DNA from: Candidatus Tritonobacter lacicola
Lineage (GTDB): Bacteria; Auribacterota; Tritonobacteria; Tritonobacterales; Tritonobacteraceae
DNA: 34,665 bases
Assembly (NCBI GenBank): GCA_030765135.1
Contig: JAVCDC010000133.1
Span: 1 to 34,665 of the forward strand
Direction of reading: 5' to 3'
Part shown: one piece after another, positions 16,633 through 23,541 of the stretch
Numbering within the stretch: position 1 is the stretch's first letter
Layout: every line of letters begins with the position of its first letter
Program-made: the position numbers and the translations under genes
The notes under the pieces: model-generated
The model's database searches: none
Told to the model about the DNA's origin: nothing
The model's input: the letters and a program-made list of their open reading frames with translations, nothing else

Positions 16633-17874
16633 CTAAATTACATTCTTCAGCATAATTTTACGATAAATATTCAGAACAGTTTCCGTGGCTTGTGACCAAT
16701 CGAACTTTTCCCTGACGTAATCCTGTCCGTGAAGACCTATTTTTTCGCAAACGACGGGATTTGTGAGGGCGGTGATGATACCATCTGCGAGGGCGGAGGG
16801 GTTGCCTGGCTCGATGAGGAAGCCCGCCTTCCCGCCGTCCGTCAGCTCGGCAGCCTGTCCGATTCCCGGCATCACAACGGGCCGCGCCTGGCAGAGGTAC
16901 TCCAGGACCTTCGACAGGCCCCGGGACCTGCTCGCGGGTGTGTCCCTCATGGGAACCACGCCGGCATCGGCGGCGGCGATGTAGTCCGGAATTCCGTAGC
17001 GGGGGACCCACCCTGTAAAGATGATGGTGCTGTTTAATAGCCCCGCCTCTTCAGCTCTTCTCTCAAGCCCGGGCCTTGCGCCGCCGTCGCCGACGATGAG
17101 CAGCTTTGCCGTCGGCAGCTTTCCCCGGACGATATTCATGGCATCGATTAGCAGGTCGCAGTCGTAGTGGTGGGGGTGCAGCGCCCCGCAATATATAACG
17201 ACCGGTTCATCGCCGAGGCCGAGTTTTTGTCGTGTTTTTTCTCCGTCACCAGGCTGTGTCATATACTCTTCAACAGGGTAGGGGAGATAGAACAGCCGCT
17301 CTTCTTTAACTCCGTAAGACCGGAACATCTCCAGGAGAGCCCTTGAGGTTGCGATGACCGCATCGGCCAGAAGAGGGAGGTGTCGTTCATACATAGCGAG
17401 GAGGTGTCTCTTGAAGCCGAAGAGCGGCTCCTCGGCAAGGGCTGAGGACCATCCCTTTTTTCCCTCCAGGTCGTCACACTCCAGGACCATCGGTTTGCGG
17501 GTGATGAGGTGAAGCAAGAGGCCCGCGGCGGCGGATGTGTAGTACGGCTTCATTACGTGTATGATGTCGAAAGGCTCTTCCAGCGCTCTTTTCACGATGT
17601 TATAAGTCCAGTAGCCAATGGGTGAGAAGTGGATTCTTATCGAATCGCGCCATTTTTTTGGAGGGAAGATGTGTTTAACCCTTACGTCTCCCACGAGCTC
17701 GTTCTCTTTGTGCTCGTTTTCCTCAAAGGGGAGGTAATAGTGATGCGGGACGATGAAAGAGATATCCGCCCCTCTTTCCGCAAGATGCCTCGCTTCGGAG
17801 AGAAGGTGCCGCGCCGAGGCGAGGGGGAAGGCCGTCGGAGAGAGCATGCATACTTTTAAATTCTTAATTTTCAA
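16633..17874 (-). CDS. glycosyltransferase family 4
   Basis: A 413-residue GT-B glycosyltransferase. The N-half begins with the strand LKVCMLSPTAFPLASARHLL and has GADISFIVPHHY and FDIIHVMKPYYTSAAAGLLL. The C-half shows VVIYCGALHPHHYDCDLLI, AKLLIVGDG, IIFTGWVPR, ADAGVVPMRDTPASRSRGLS and KVLEYLCQARPVVMPG, the donor-site region of GT4 proteins that carry R..S.KV.EY instead of a classical E-x7-E. The longest frame starts with TTG at 17874, inside an ATTGA-type repeat, and gives the N-terminal strand its expected preceding residues. ATG 17847 would cut into that strand. Sugar specificity is unknown. Confidence 0.88.
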   Translation of the reverse strand: MKIKNLKVCMLSPTAFPLASARHLLSEARHLAERGADISFIVPHHYYLPFEENEHKENELVGDVRVKHIFPPKKWRDSIRIHFSPIGYWTYNIVKRALEEPFDIIHVMKPYYTSAAAGLLLHLITRKPMVLECDDLEGKKGWSSALAEEPLFGFKRHLLAMYERHLPLLADAVIATSRALLEMFRSYGVKEERLFYLPYPVEEYMTQPGDGEKTRQKLGLGDEPVVIYCGALHPHHYDCDLLIDAMNIVRGKLPTAKLLIVGDGGARPGLERRAEEAGLLNSTIIFTGWVPRYGIPDYIAAADAGVVPMRDTPASRSRGLSKVLEYLCQARPVVMPGIGQAAELTDGGKAGFLIEPGNPSALADGIITALTNPVVCEKIGLHGQDYVREKFDWSQATETVLNIYRKIMLKNVI

Positions 17875-17898
17875 TGTTCAATGCTCAATGTCTAATTC
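17861..17898. repeat. ATTGARC tandem-like repeat at a gene start
   Basis: On the minus strand the sequence runs ATTGAGC, ATTGAAC, ATTGAAA, ATTAAG, a short chain of near-identical heptamers preceded by TTAGAC. This kind of tract is dispersed through many bacterial genomes. Here its TTG provides the apparent start codon of the GT4 gene, and the first five or so codons lie in it. Confidence 0.55.
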
Positions 17899-17963
17899 TA
17901 TGAATAATACTTGGTTACTATCTCTTAGGGGCTTTGAGAAGCTTGTTCAAAATCTTAAATTGA

Positions 17964-18092
17964 TTATTCGCTTTTCTTCGGAACCCAGCCTAGCTTGATG
18001 GCGACCCACGCCAGAGAGAGGTAGAATCCCTCGAATACAATAACGAATACCGTGTATACGGCAAGACAGAGCTTTGAGAATGCTTTTCTCAT
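17964..18092 (-). CDS. possible 42-residue single-pass membrane peptide
   Basis: A short open frame from ATG 18092 to TAA 17964 encodes MRKAFSKLCLAVYTVFVIVF, then a second hydrophobic stretch containing FYLSLAWVAIKLG, and ends VPKKSE. Basic ends around a hydrophobic core look like a real small membrane peptide. It begins 12 bases after the stop of the preceding glycosyltransferase and in exactly the same frame, so it could also be a detached membrane tail of that protein or a remnant of a lost gene. No good ribosome-binding site precedes it. Without homologues this stays tentative. Confidence 0.4.
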   Translation of the reverse strand: MRKAFSKLCLAVYTVFVIVFEGFYLSLAWVAIKLGWVPKKSE

Positions 18093-18104
18093 TTTAGAGC
18101 CGTT

Positions 18105-19364
18105 CTATTTTTTGTTAACCAATTCCCCGGTAACGAATTGAAGAAATTTTTCTGTAATGGTTCCCCACGAGAGGTCATTTTCAGCAACCGATCTCGCGTG
18201 AGAGCCAAGTTGATCAAGAAGCGCCTCATTGTCTAAATTCGCCAGTATTGCCTCGCAGTAGAGATCGAGCGAGGGTCCGGTCACGATGCCGCAGCCATTC
18301 TCACGCACGAACGCGCCGGCGTCTCCCACATCGGTTATTGCTATAGGCCTGCCGCCGGCGAGGTAGTCGCACAACTTGTTGGGCCATCGTGTTCGCTCGT
18401 ATGTGTTATTCTCCATTGGCAGAAGCAGGATGTCGGCAGCCGCAAGGTACCGGTAAATTTCAGCGTAGGGTTTTTTCCCCGTCCAAATAATTCTGTCCCT
18501 GACCTGCTCGGGAACGGCTCTATACGTTTTTCCCCGCTCCATGATGTCCCTCTCTTCATAGTTCTGCTTTTCTTCCGGGTCCTGGGGCAGGAACTCGGGC
18601 CCGATTATTAGAAGCCGGACATCGTCGCGTTCGCGGCATATTCTCTCGAATGATTCGAAGAGGAATTTGGCTTCCTGGTGATAGTTTCCAAGGTAAGCCA
18701 GTATCTTTTTATCCGCCGGAAGATTCAGCTCTTTTCTCGCCTGCGCCTTGCTCATTACTGCGATACCTTCCGTATCGGAGCCGGATGGCAGGAGGAGGCT
18801 TTTATCCGGCCGGATTCCCCATTTTTCACAGATATCTTTCAGGGGGGTGCAGATGACGGTTACTATGTCGGCTTTGCGAAGGATGAATTTTTCCATAAAA
18901 GTTTCAAGTTTTATAAGCGTTCTGTCCGGGGGCGTCCCCAGGTATTTTGGTTTGAGGAGGCCGCGCTTGGTGAATATGCCTTCCCCGCCCCAAAGGTCGC
19001 ACCAGTCGGAGATGAACGTGACCCTTTTCAGGTACTTGATGAGGAGGGCGGGTATCGCAATATCCGGCTTGTGGCCGAAGCCGATGACAATATCGAACCT
19101 GCGGGTGATTCCATAGGCGCACCTCAGAAGGATATCCAGCGGTCCCCACCCGTCCTCCTTGTTGAGTATTAAGGGCTGGAAGTTGGGGCACTCGATTATA
19201 CGTACCCCGTTAAGCTCGTACCGCTTTATCCGGAACGCCCTTTCTCGTGAAATAAGCATGAGAACGGCTGTATGCCCGCGTTTGACCAACTGCCTGGCCA
19301 GACCGAGCGCTCTGAAGTATGTTCCGAACTCCGGGTAATTGTGGCAGAGGAGGAGGATTCTCAT
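18105..19364 (-). CDS. glycosyltransferase family 4
   Basis: A 419-residue GT-B glycosyltransferase. The N-half has RILLLCHNYPEFGTYFRALG and FDIVIGFGHKPDIAIPALL. The C-half has KILAYLGNYHQEAKFLFESF, VRLLIIGPEFLP, RIIWTGKKPYAEIYRYLAAA, DILLLPM and RWPNKLCDYLAGGRPIAITD, the donor-site motif of GT4 enzymes lacking the second glutamate form. ATG 19364 is preceded by a weak GGAAAA. It is 55 bases downstream in the operon from the GT2 at 19420. Acceptor and sugar are not deducible. Confidence 0.9.
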   Translation of the reverse strand: MRILLLCHNYPEFGTYFRALGLARQLVKRGHTAVLMLISRERAFRIKRYELNGVRIIECPNFQPLILNKEDGWGPLDILLRCAYGITRRFDIVIGFGHKPDIAIPALLIKYLKRVTFISDWCDLWGGEGIFTKRGLLKPKYLGTPPDRTLIKLETFMEKFILRKADIVTVICTPLKDICEKWGIRPDKSLLLPSGSDTEGIAVMSKAQARKELNLPADKKILAYLGNYHQEAKFLFESFERICRERDDVRLLIIGPEFLPQDPEEKQNYEERDIMERGKTYRAVPEQVRDRIIWTGKKPYAEIYRYLAAADILLLPMENNTYERTRWPNKLCDYLAGGRPIAITDVGDAGAFVRENGCGIVTGPSLDLYCEAILANLDNEALLDQLGSHARSVAENDLSWGTITEKFLQFVTGELVNKK

Positions 19365-19419
19365 CAGAATATTTTTCCGGTAAATTGATTTGATTCGATT
19401 TATCTCACCACAAGTTTTC

Positions 19420-20298
19420 CTAATTTGACTTATTTCGACTTTTCCCTATGACCCTGGCGTAGAGGAAGCCTGACTCGCGGATTATCCAGAACAGCTCGTG
19501 GACCCTGGAGCCGTCGCTTCCTTTTAGCTTTCTCACGATGATTCTGAACGGCTCTAGTAAGACAAGTTTCAGTTTGACGCGCCATATCGTGTCACCTTTC
19601 TCCCTGTAATAGGCGGCGAATCCGTCACTGAAGGCCCTGCGGATACAGAAGCGCAGGGTGAACCGGCGCTGGTGCACCTTGTGGAAGACGATGAGGTTGG
19701 TGTCGATCATGGCACTGTAGCCTCCCTTGCAGGTTCGCGTCCACAGGTCCGAGTCCTCCCTGGTCATGTTTTTAAGCCAGATTCCGCCCACTCCTTCACG
19801 GAACCGCAATTTCTTTAAAACACCGATCCGGTAGGCCATGTTAGCGGATTGGGGCAGGTAGAGCACTCCTGCGCCCGGGCCGTAAATTCCCGGGACGCTC
19901 AGGCCGGGCATCCAGTTCAGCTCATTGTTCCACCACCAGGGCTTGTTGACCTTACCCCGTAGCTTCACCACCCCCCCGACGGCATCGCTCGATTCGAGGT
20001 CGTTCGCTATCCTCTCCAGCCAGTCGTCCGCAACGACGCAGTCGTCGTCGGTGAAGGCTGCGATCTCTCCCCCGGCAGCGTCTATGCCGGCGTTGCGTGA
20101 CCTGGCAAGTCCCGTCCCTTTTTCGAAGCGGATGACCCTCAGATCGCTCTGGCCCGATAGCTCCTCTGTCGTCCCGTCGGTCGAGCCGTTGTCGATTACG
20201 ATTATCTCCCGTTCGGGCCCCCGCGACCCCCTGACGCTTTCTATAGCCTCCAGGATGTCCTTCTTCCTGTTACAAGTAAGGATTATGACGCTGATCAT
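19420..20298 (-). CDS. GT2 glycosyltransferase
   Basis: A 292-residue GT-A enzyme: MISVIILTCNRKKDILEAIE, IIVIDNGSTDGTTEEL, GLARSRNAGIDAAGGEIAAF and the DXD-type TDDDCVVADDW, then TREDSDLWTRTCKGGY as the acceptor-side acidic motif. There is no membrane segment, although the C-terminus is basic. Its ATG overlaps the TGA of the upstream GT4 (20295-20298), and the overlap lies at the edge of a 31-bp palindromic repeat. Translation is probably coupled. Confidence 0.93.
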   Translation of the reverse strand: MISVIILTCNRKKDILEAIESVRGSRGPEREIIVIDNGSTDGTTEELSGQSDLRVIRFEKGTGLARSRNAGIDAAGGEIAAFTDDDCVVADDWLERIANDLESSDAVGGVVKLRGKVNKPWWWNNELNWMPGLSVPGIYGPGAGVLYLPQSANMAYRIGVLKKLRFREGVGGIWLKNMTREDSDLWTRTCKGGYSAMIDTNLIVFHKVHQRRFTLRFCIRRAFSDGFAAYYREKGDTIWRVKLKLVLLEPFRIIVRKLKGSDGSRVHELFWIIRESGFLYARVIGKSRNKSN

Positions 20299-21503
20299 AA
20301 ATTAGCTCGCTTTGCCCGCAAATTTATAACGCTTCGGTAGATAGATTCAACCCGTGCTGCGATCTTCGGCCACGTGTAATGCGTGCTCATCTTTGAGCAG
20401 CCATTATTGCCGAGCTTGTCCCGGAGCCCGGCGTCAGCGATGAGCCTGCAAATGGTTTGTGCTATGGATGATGCTTCCTGCTGCACGAGAAGGCCGTCGC
20501 GCCCGTTCTCGATGAAACACCTGCTGGTTTCGGTGTCGGCGGCGATGACAGGTTTGCGGAAAGCCCACGCTTCAAGGTAAACCATGCCGAAGCTCTCGCA
20601 GACCGAAGGCATACAGAAGATGTCGCAGGAGGCGAGGAAGTTCACCTTCTCCATGCCTATGACGGGGCCTGTTTCTATGATCCGGTCGTCATGTTCCCCT
20701 TCGAAAAGCTTCTCCGAGTGTCCGGTTGCGGGCCCGGCGAAGACGAAGTGGACCGCTGGATGCTTTTCCCAGACCAGTGGTGCCGCTTCCAGCATCTGCT
20801 TCATTCCCTTGTAATGATATTTCTGGCCCAGAAAAAGTACCATGGGGCCATCTATAGACAGTTTCTTTTTAATGTCCTCCGAGGGCGCTGTGTTTGCGAG
20901 AAGGGGCGCCGCGCCTATGATGTGGATTCTATCACGCCGTCCTCCCTGGGATATCAGGAAAGACTTTTCCGCTTTCGTCATTGCGAAGATAGCGTCCGCA
21001 TTGCTGTAGATATGGGAGAAGAGCTCACCCCTCCACCCGTCGGGGTGGGAGAACGGAGTGAAGACAAACGGAATCCCTTTCTTACTGGCGTAATTAAGCG
21101 AGGCGAGGCTGAAGAACTCTTCTCCTATCATCACGTTGTGAACAACGTCGAAGGAGCTGCCGATTTTTGCCAATTCCTTCTCGAATAGGTTGGCCAGCGT
21201 CCTCTTACATGAAATCCGGTACTCTTCACTGGAATTGTAATCGGCGAGTTTCCTTTTAAGGGCACTTCTCCTGATGGTGCCGAGGCGGATAACGCGCACT
21301 TCCGCTCCGCTGTCGAAGTATGGCTTCCGCCGCCTTTGAGGGTTCACTGTCATGCCGTGCAGCCAGTCCGTGCAGTTGTCGTTTCTGAGGCATACGACCA
21401 TGGCGTGGTTGCGTTCAGTGATGTGATTGACCAGTTCCCGGGTATGCAGCTCGCCTCCCCCTACGGTAGGCCAGTAACGGCCGAGTGTGTAGAGTATGTT
21501 CAT
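20295..21503 (-). CDS. glycosyltransferase family 4
   Basis: A 402-residue GT-B glycosyltransferase. It starts MNILYTLGRYWPTVGGGELH, with the glycine-rich acceptor loop. The donor half shows MVLFLGQKYHYKGMKQMLEA, HFVFAGPATG, DIFCMPS and a full E-x7-E (ESFGMVYLEAW), followed by AFRKPVIAADT. I use ATG 21503, which follows the upstream stop by 10 bases. An upstream TTG at 21587 would add 28 residues read from inside the neighbouring gene and lacks family support. The last ten residues INLRAKRANL are encoded exactly by a 31-bp palindromic repeat, and the TGA overlaps the next ATG. Confidence 0.9.
   Translation of the reverse strand: MNILYTLGRYWPTVGGGELHTRELVNHITERNHAMVVCLRNDNCTDWLHGMTVNPQRRRKPYFDSGAEVRVIRLGTIRRSALKRKLADYNSSEEYRISCKRTLANLFEKELAKIGSSFDVVHNVMIGEEFFSLASLNYASKKGIPFVFTPFSHPDGWRGELFSHIYSNADAIFAMTKAEKSFLISQGGRRDRIHIIGAAPLLANTAPSEDIKKKLSIDGPMVLFLGQKYHYKGMKQMLEAAPLVWEKHPAVHFVFAGPATGHSEKLFEGEHDDRIIETGPVIGMEKVNFLASCDIFCMPSVCESFGMVYLEAWAFRKPVIAADTETSRCFIENGRDGLLVQQEASSIAQTICRLIADAGLRDKLGNNGCSKMSTHYTWPKIAARVESIYRSVINLRAKRANL
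20297..20327. repeat. 31-bp palindromic element, copy inside a glycosyltransferase 3' end
   Basis: ATAAATTAGC (20297-20306) and GCAAATTTAT (20318-20327) bracket 11 bases, the same length and orientation as the copies at 11730 and 27124. Read on the minus strand it supplies the last ten codons of one glycosyltransferase, and its edge forms part of the next start codon. Only a vestige of the companion hairpin follows. Confidence 0.85.
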
Positions 21504-21513
21504 TCCGCGATGC

Positions 21514-22509
21514 TCAAGGTTTCGTATTCGAGCGAAGGGTGTTTTTCCGGGCGTTGCTTTTCGCTCCGACCTCGTCAGGGTTTTCAAGGAATCGTTTCTC
21601 CGATAGAACGGCGAGGTGAGCGCGGAATTCGTTCAACGCTCGTATTCTTGACTTTTCTCCCCGGAAACAGGCCCTGGATAGGCCCAGCTTCCTCGCATGC
21701 GCGATATCCCAGTAGGTATGGAGAAAAAAGAGCAGTATATCCAGAGGGATAAGGCCCCGTCGCCCGGCGGAGACGTCCTTCAGAAAGCGGTACTTCGCGT
21801 TGGTGAAGTTATGGTAGACGATGTTCGCCGGGCTCTGGAATTTCTCCCTCTCTCCCGTGCTTATATAGCCCCAATTCCAATCAGCCCTGAGGACGGAGAG
21901 GGGGGTGTCTTTCTTTAAATGGTATATCAGCGCGGATGGCTCATAAATGAGCTCGTAGCCTTTCTCCTTGAGCCTGGACGATATGTCGACGTCCTCCCCG
22001 TTGCTCCTGAACATGGGATCGTAGAGGCCCGCGTCCTCGAGGGCGCTTTTTCTGAAGAGCGTGTTGCAGCCGAAAAGGAAGGGTGGGTTTATTATTCTTT
22101 CCTCTCCCCAGTCCTGCCTCATGTGGGCGGCCCTCCACCTGTCGGCTAACCTCTCCCGGTGTTTCTCCACGAGCCTCCCTCCAGCTCCCGCGACCCCGTC
22201 CTCCCGCAGGTTATTCATAAGTTTTTCCAGCCACGCGGGTTCGGCAACACAGTCCGCATCGACGGAGGCGATATACTCGCAGCGTGCCGTTTTAACGGCT
22301 GCGTTTCTAGCCGCGGCGAGGCCGGGATGGGAGGGAAGGTCGATGACTTTCACCGGGAATTTTTTTGCGATTTCAACCGTCAAGTCCGTAGATCTGTCAT
22401 TTACGACGATGATTTCACATGGCTCCAGGGACTGGGCCAGAACGGAATCCAGGCAGCCGGAAATGAACTTCTCCGCATTCCGGCAGGGTATATAAAGTGA
22501 TATCTTCAT
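21514..22509 (-). CDS. GT2 glycosyltransferase
   Basis: A 331-residue GT-A enzyme: MKISLYIPCRNAEKFISGCL, CEIIVVNDRSTDLTVEIA, GLAAARNAAVKTARCEYIAS, then the DXD site VDADCVAEPAW and the later NGEDVDISSRLKEKGYELIY. It is the first gene of the long minus-strand run and has a candidate promoter at 22543-22570. The C-terminal tail after residue about 308 (PDEVGAKSNARKNTL) does not look like part of the fold. The DNA coding DEVGAK closely matches the hairpin arm of the repeat at 10825-10843, so the tail seems to be captured repeat sequence. Confidence 0.92.
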   Translation of the reverse strand: MKISLYIPCRNAEKFISGCLDSVLAQSLEPCEIIVVNDRSTDLTVEIAKKFPVKVIDLPSHPGLAAARNAAVKTARCEYIASVDADCVAEPAWLEKLMNNLREDGVAGAGGRLVEKHRERLADRWRAAHMRQDWGEERIINPPFLFGCNTLFRKSALEDAGLYDPMFRSNGEDVDISSRLKEKGYELIYEPSALIYHLKKDTPLSVLRADWNWGYISTGEREKFQSPANIVYHNFTNAKYRFLKDVSAGRRGLIPLDILLFFLHTYWDIAHARKLGLSRACFRGEKSRIRALNEFRAHLAVLSEKRFLENPDEVGAKSNARKNTLRSNTKP

Positions 22510-22542
22510 TCAAGCGCCCGGGGGAACTATAAGCCGCCAACT

Positions 22543-22570
22543 ATTATAGGCTAATACCGTCTGGAGTTAA
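22543..22570 (-). promoter_or_regulatory. candidate promoter for the long minus-strand glycan run
   Basis: On the minus strand TTAACT (22565-22570) is followed after 16 bases by a perfect TATAAT (22543-22548), about 34 bases before the ATG at 22509. It is the only good candidate upstream of the first gene of the run. Confidence 0.5.
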
Positions 22571-22598
22571 GGGGATATTTACACGGTTGAGGCAGGGC

Positions 22599-22627
22599 TT
22601 GCTCTCCTTTAATCCGGAGACTACTAT
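22599..22627 (+). promoter_or_regulatory. candidate promoter for the divergent GT2
   Basis: TTGCTC (22599-22604), 17 bases, TACTAT (22622-22627). Both boxes are imperfect. The position suits transcription toward the ATG at 22692, which is preceded by GAGGG at 22681-22685. Confidence 0.35.
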
Positions 22628-22691
22628 GTTGCTGTGCATCGGTTCCATTGTGCCATGCGTGTGTTATCTTCATAGAAATAGAGGGCAAGCG

Positions 22692-23450
22692 ATGATAAGA
22701 GTCAGCTTCGTGCTCCCGGCCTTTAATGAGGCCGGCACTATCGGCGACGATATCAGGAACATACATAGTTCCATGAGAGATATCGGCCTGAGCTACGAGG
22801 TCATCGTCGTTGACGACGGCTCCACGGATGACACGGGGAAGGCGTCGGAGGCGGCAGGCGCCGGGGTCATAAGCCATAATAGTAACAAGGGGGTCGGCGC
22901 CGCCAGGAAAACGGGCTTGCGTGCGGCCCGCGGGGAGATCGTCGTTATGACGGACGCTGACGGGACGTATCCCACACTGGAGGTTCACCGGCTTGTAGAG
23001 AGAATGGAGGGCGCGGACATGGTCATAGGCGCGCGGACGAGGGAAACTGGGCCCAGGAAAAGGCTCAAGGGAATAGCGAAATATTTCATTCGCAAGCTTG
23101 CGTGCTTTATCGCTGGAGAAGAGATCCCCGATCTCAACTCTGGTTTCAGGGCCTTTAAGAGAGATATAGCAATGCGCTTCATGAGCATTTTGCCGGATAC
23201 GCACTCATGGGTCAGCACGATAACCCTGGCTTTTCTCACTAATGGTTACAGGGTGGAGTATATCCCCATAGAATACAGGGAAAGGAGAAGCCGCTCGACC
23301 TTTCACCCGCTGCGGGACACGGTGAACTACGTTGCAGTGGTCTTGAGGATAGCGCTCCTGTTCCGCCCGCTGAAGATTATCGTGCCGGCAATATTGCTAA
23401 TGCTCTTGCTGGCCCTTGTTGGGTCCGTTTATTGGACGGTGCTTCGGTAG
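22692..23450 (+). CDS. GT2 polyprenol-phosphate-sugar synthase-like glycosyltransferase
   Basis: A 252-residue protein of the dolichol-phosphate-mannose-synthase-like GT2 group, which typically moves a sugar from a nucleotide donor to a polyprenyl phosphate at the inner membrane. Motifs: VSFVLPAFNEAGTIGDDI, YEVIVVDDGSTDDT, NKGVGAARKTGLRAARGE, TDADGTYP (metal site), GARTRETGPRKR, LNSGFRAFKR and EYIPIEYRERRSRSTFHPLR. The C-terminus has a hydrophobic helix (IIVPAILLMLLLALVGSVYW). ATG 22692 with GAGGG at 22681-22685 is preferred. A 35-codon upstream extension from 22587 has no ribosome site and ignores the usual N-terminal strand position. Its product could feed the glycan pathway encoded on the other strand. 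Confidence 0.9.
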   Translation: MIRVSFVLPAFNEAGTIGDDIRNIHSSMRDIGLSYEVIVVDDGSTDDTGKASEAAGAGVISHNSNKGVGAARKTGLRAARGEIVVMTDADGTYPTLEVHRLVERMEGADMVIGARTRETGPRKRLKGIAKYFIRKLACFIAGEEIPDLNSGFRAFKRDIAMRFMSILPDTHSWVSTITLAFLTNGYRVEYIPIEYRERRSRSTFHPLRDTVNYVAVVLRIALLFRPLKIIVPAILLMLLLALVGSVYWTVLR

Positions 23451-23481
23451 AATTGCGTTTAATTTTCACCTTACACAAAGA

Positions 23482-23511
23482 CCGGGGCCGCTCCTGCGCG
23501 AGCGGCCCCGG
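23482..23511. terminator. strong GC-rich hairpin between convergent genes
   Basis: CCGGGGCCGCTC (23482-23493) and GAGCGGCCCCGG (23500-23511) form a perfect 12-bp stem with a 6-base loop, between the + strand GT2 (stop 23450) and the - strand gene (stop 23542). There is no T run on either side, so it is a likely bidirectional terminator or transcript-end stabiliser rather than a textbook intrinsic terminator. Confidence 0.7.
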
Positions 23512-23541
23512 CCCAACTTACACTCCTCGTGTACGGATGGT

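Noticed and set aside
19365-19445. AT-rich chain of ATTTGA/ATTCGA words between two glycosyltransferase genes
   Set aside because: It resembles repeat-derived sequence, but I could not find a second copy in the window, so I do not annotate it.
21503-21587. N-terminal extension of the GT4 to TTG 21587
   Set aside because: It would overlap the upstream gene by 74 bases, lacks a ribosome-binding site, and sits before the canonical first strand that begins at ATG 21503.
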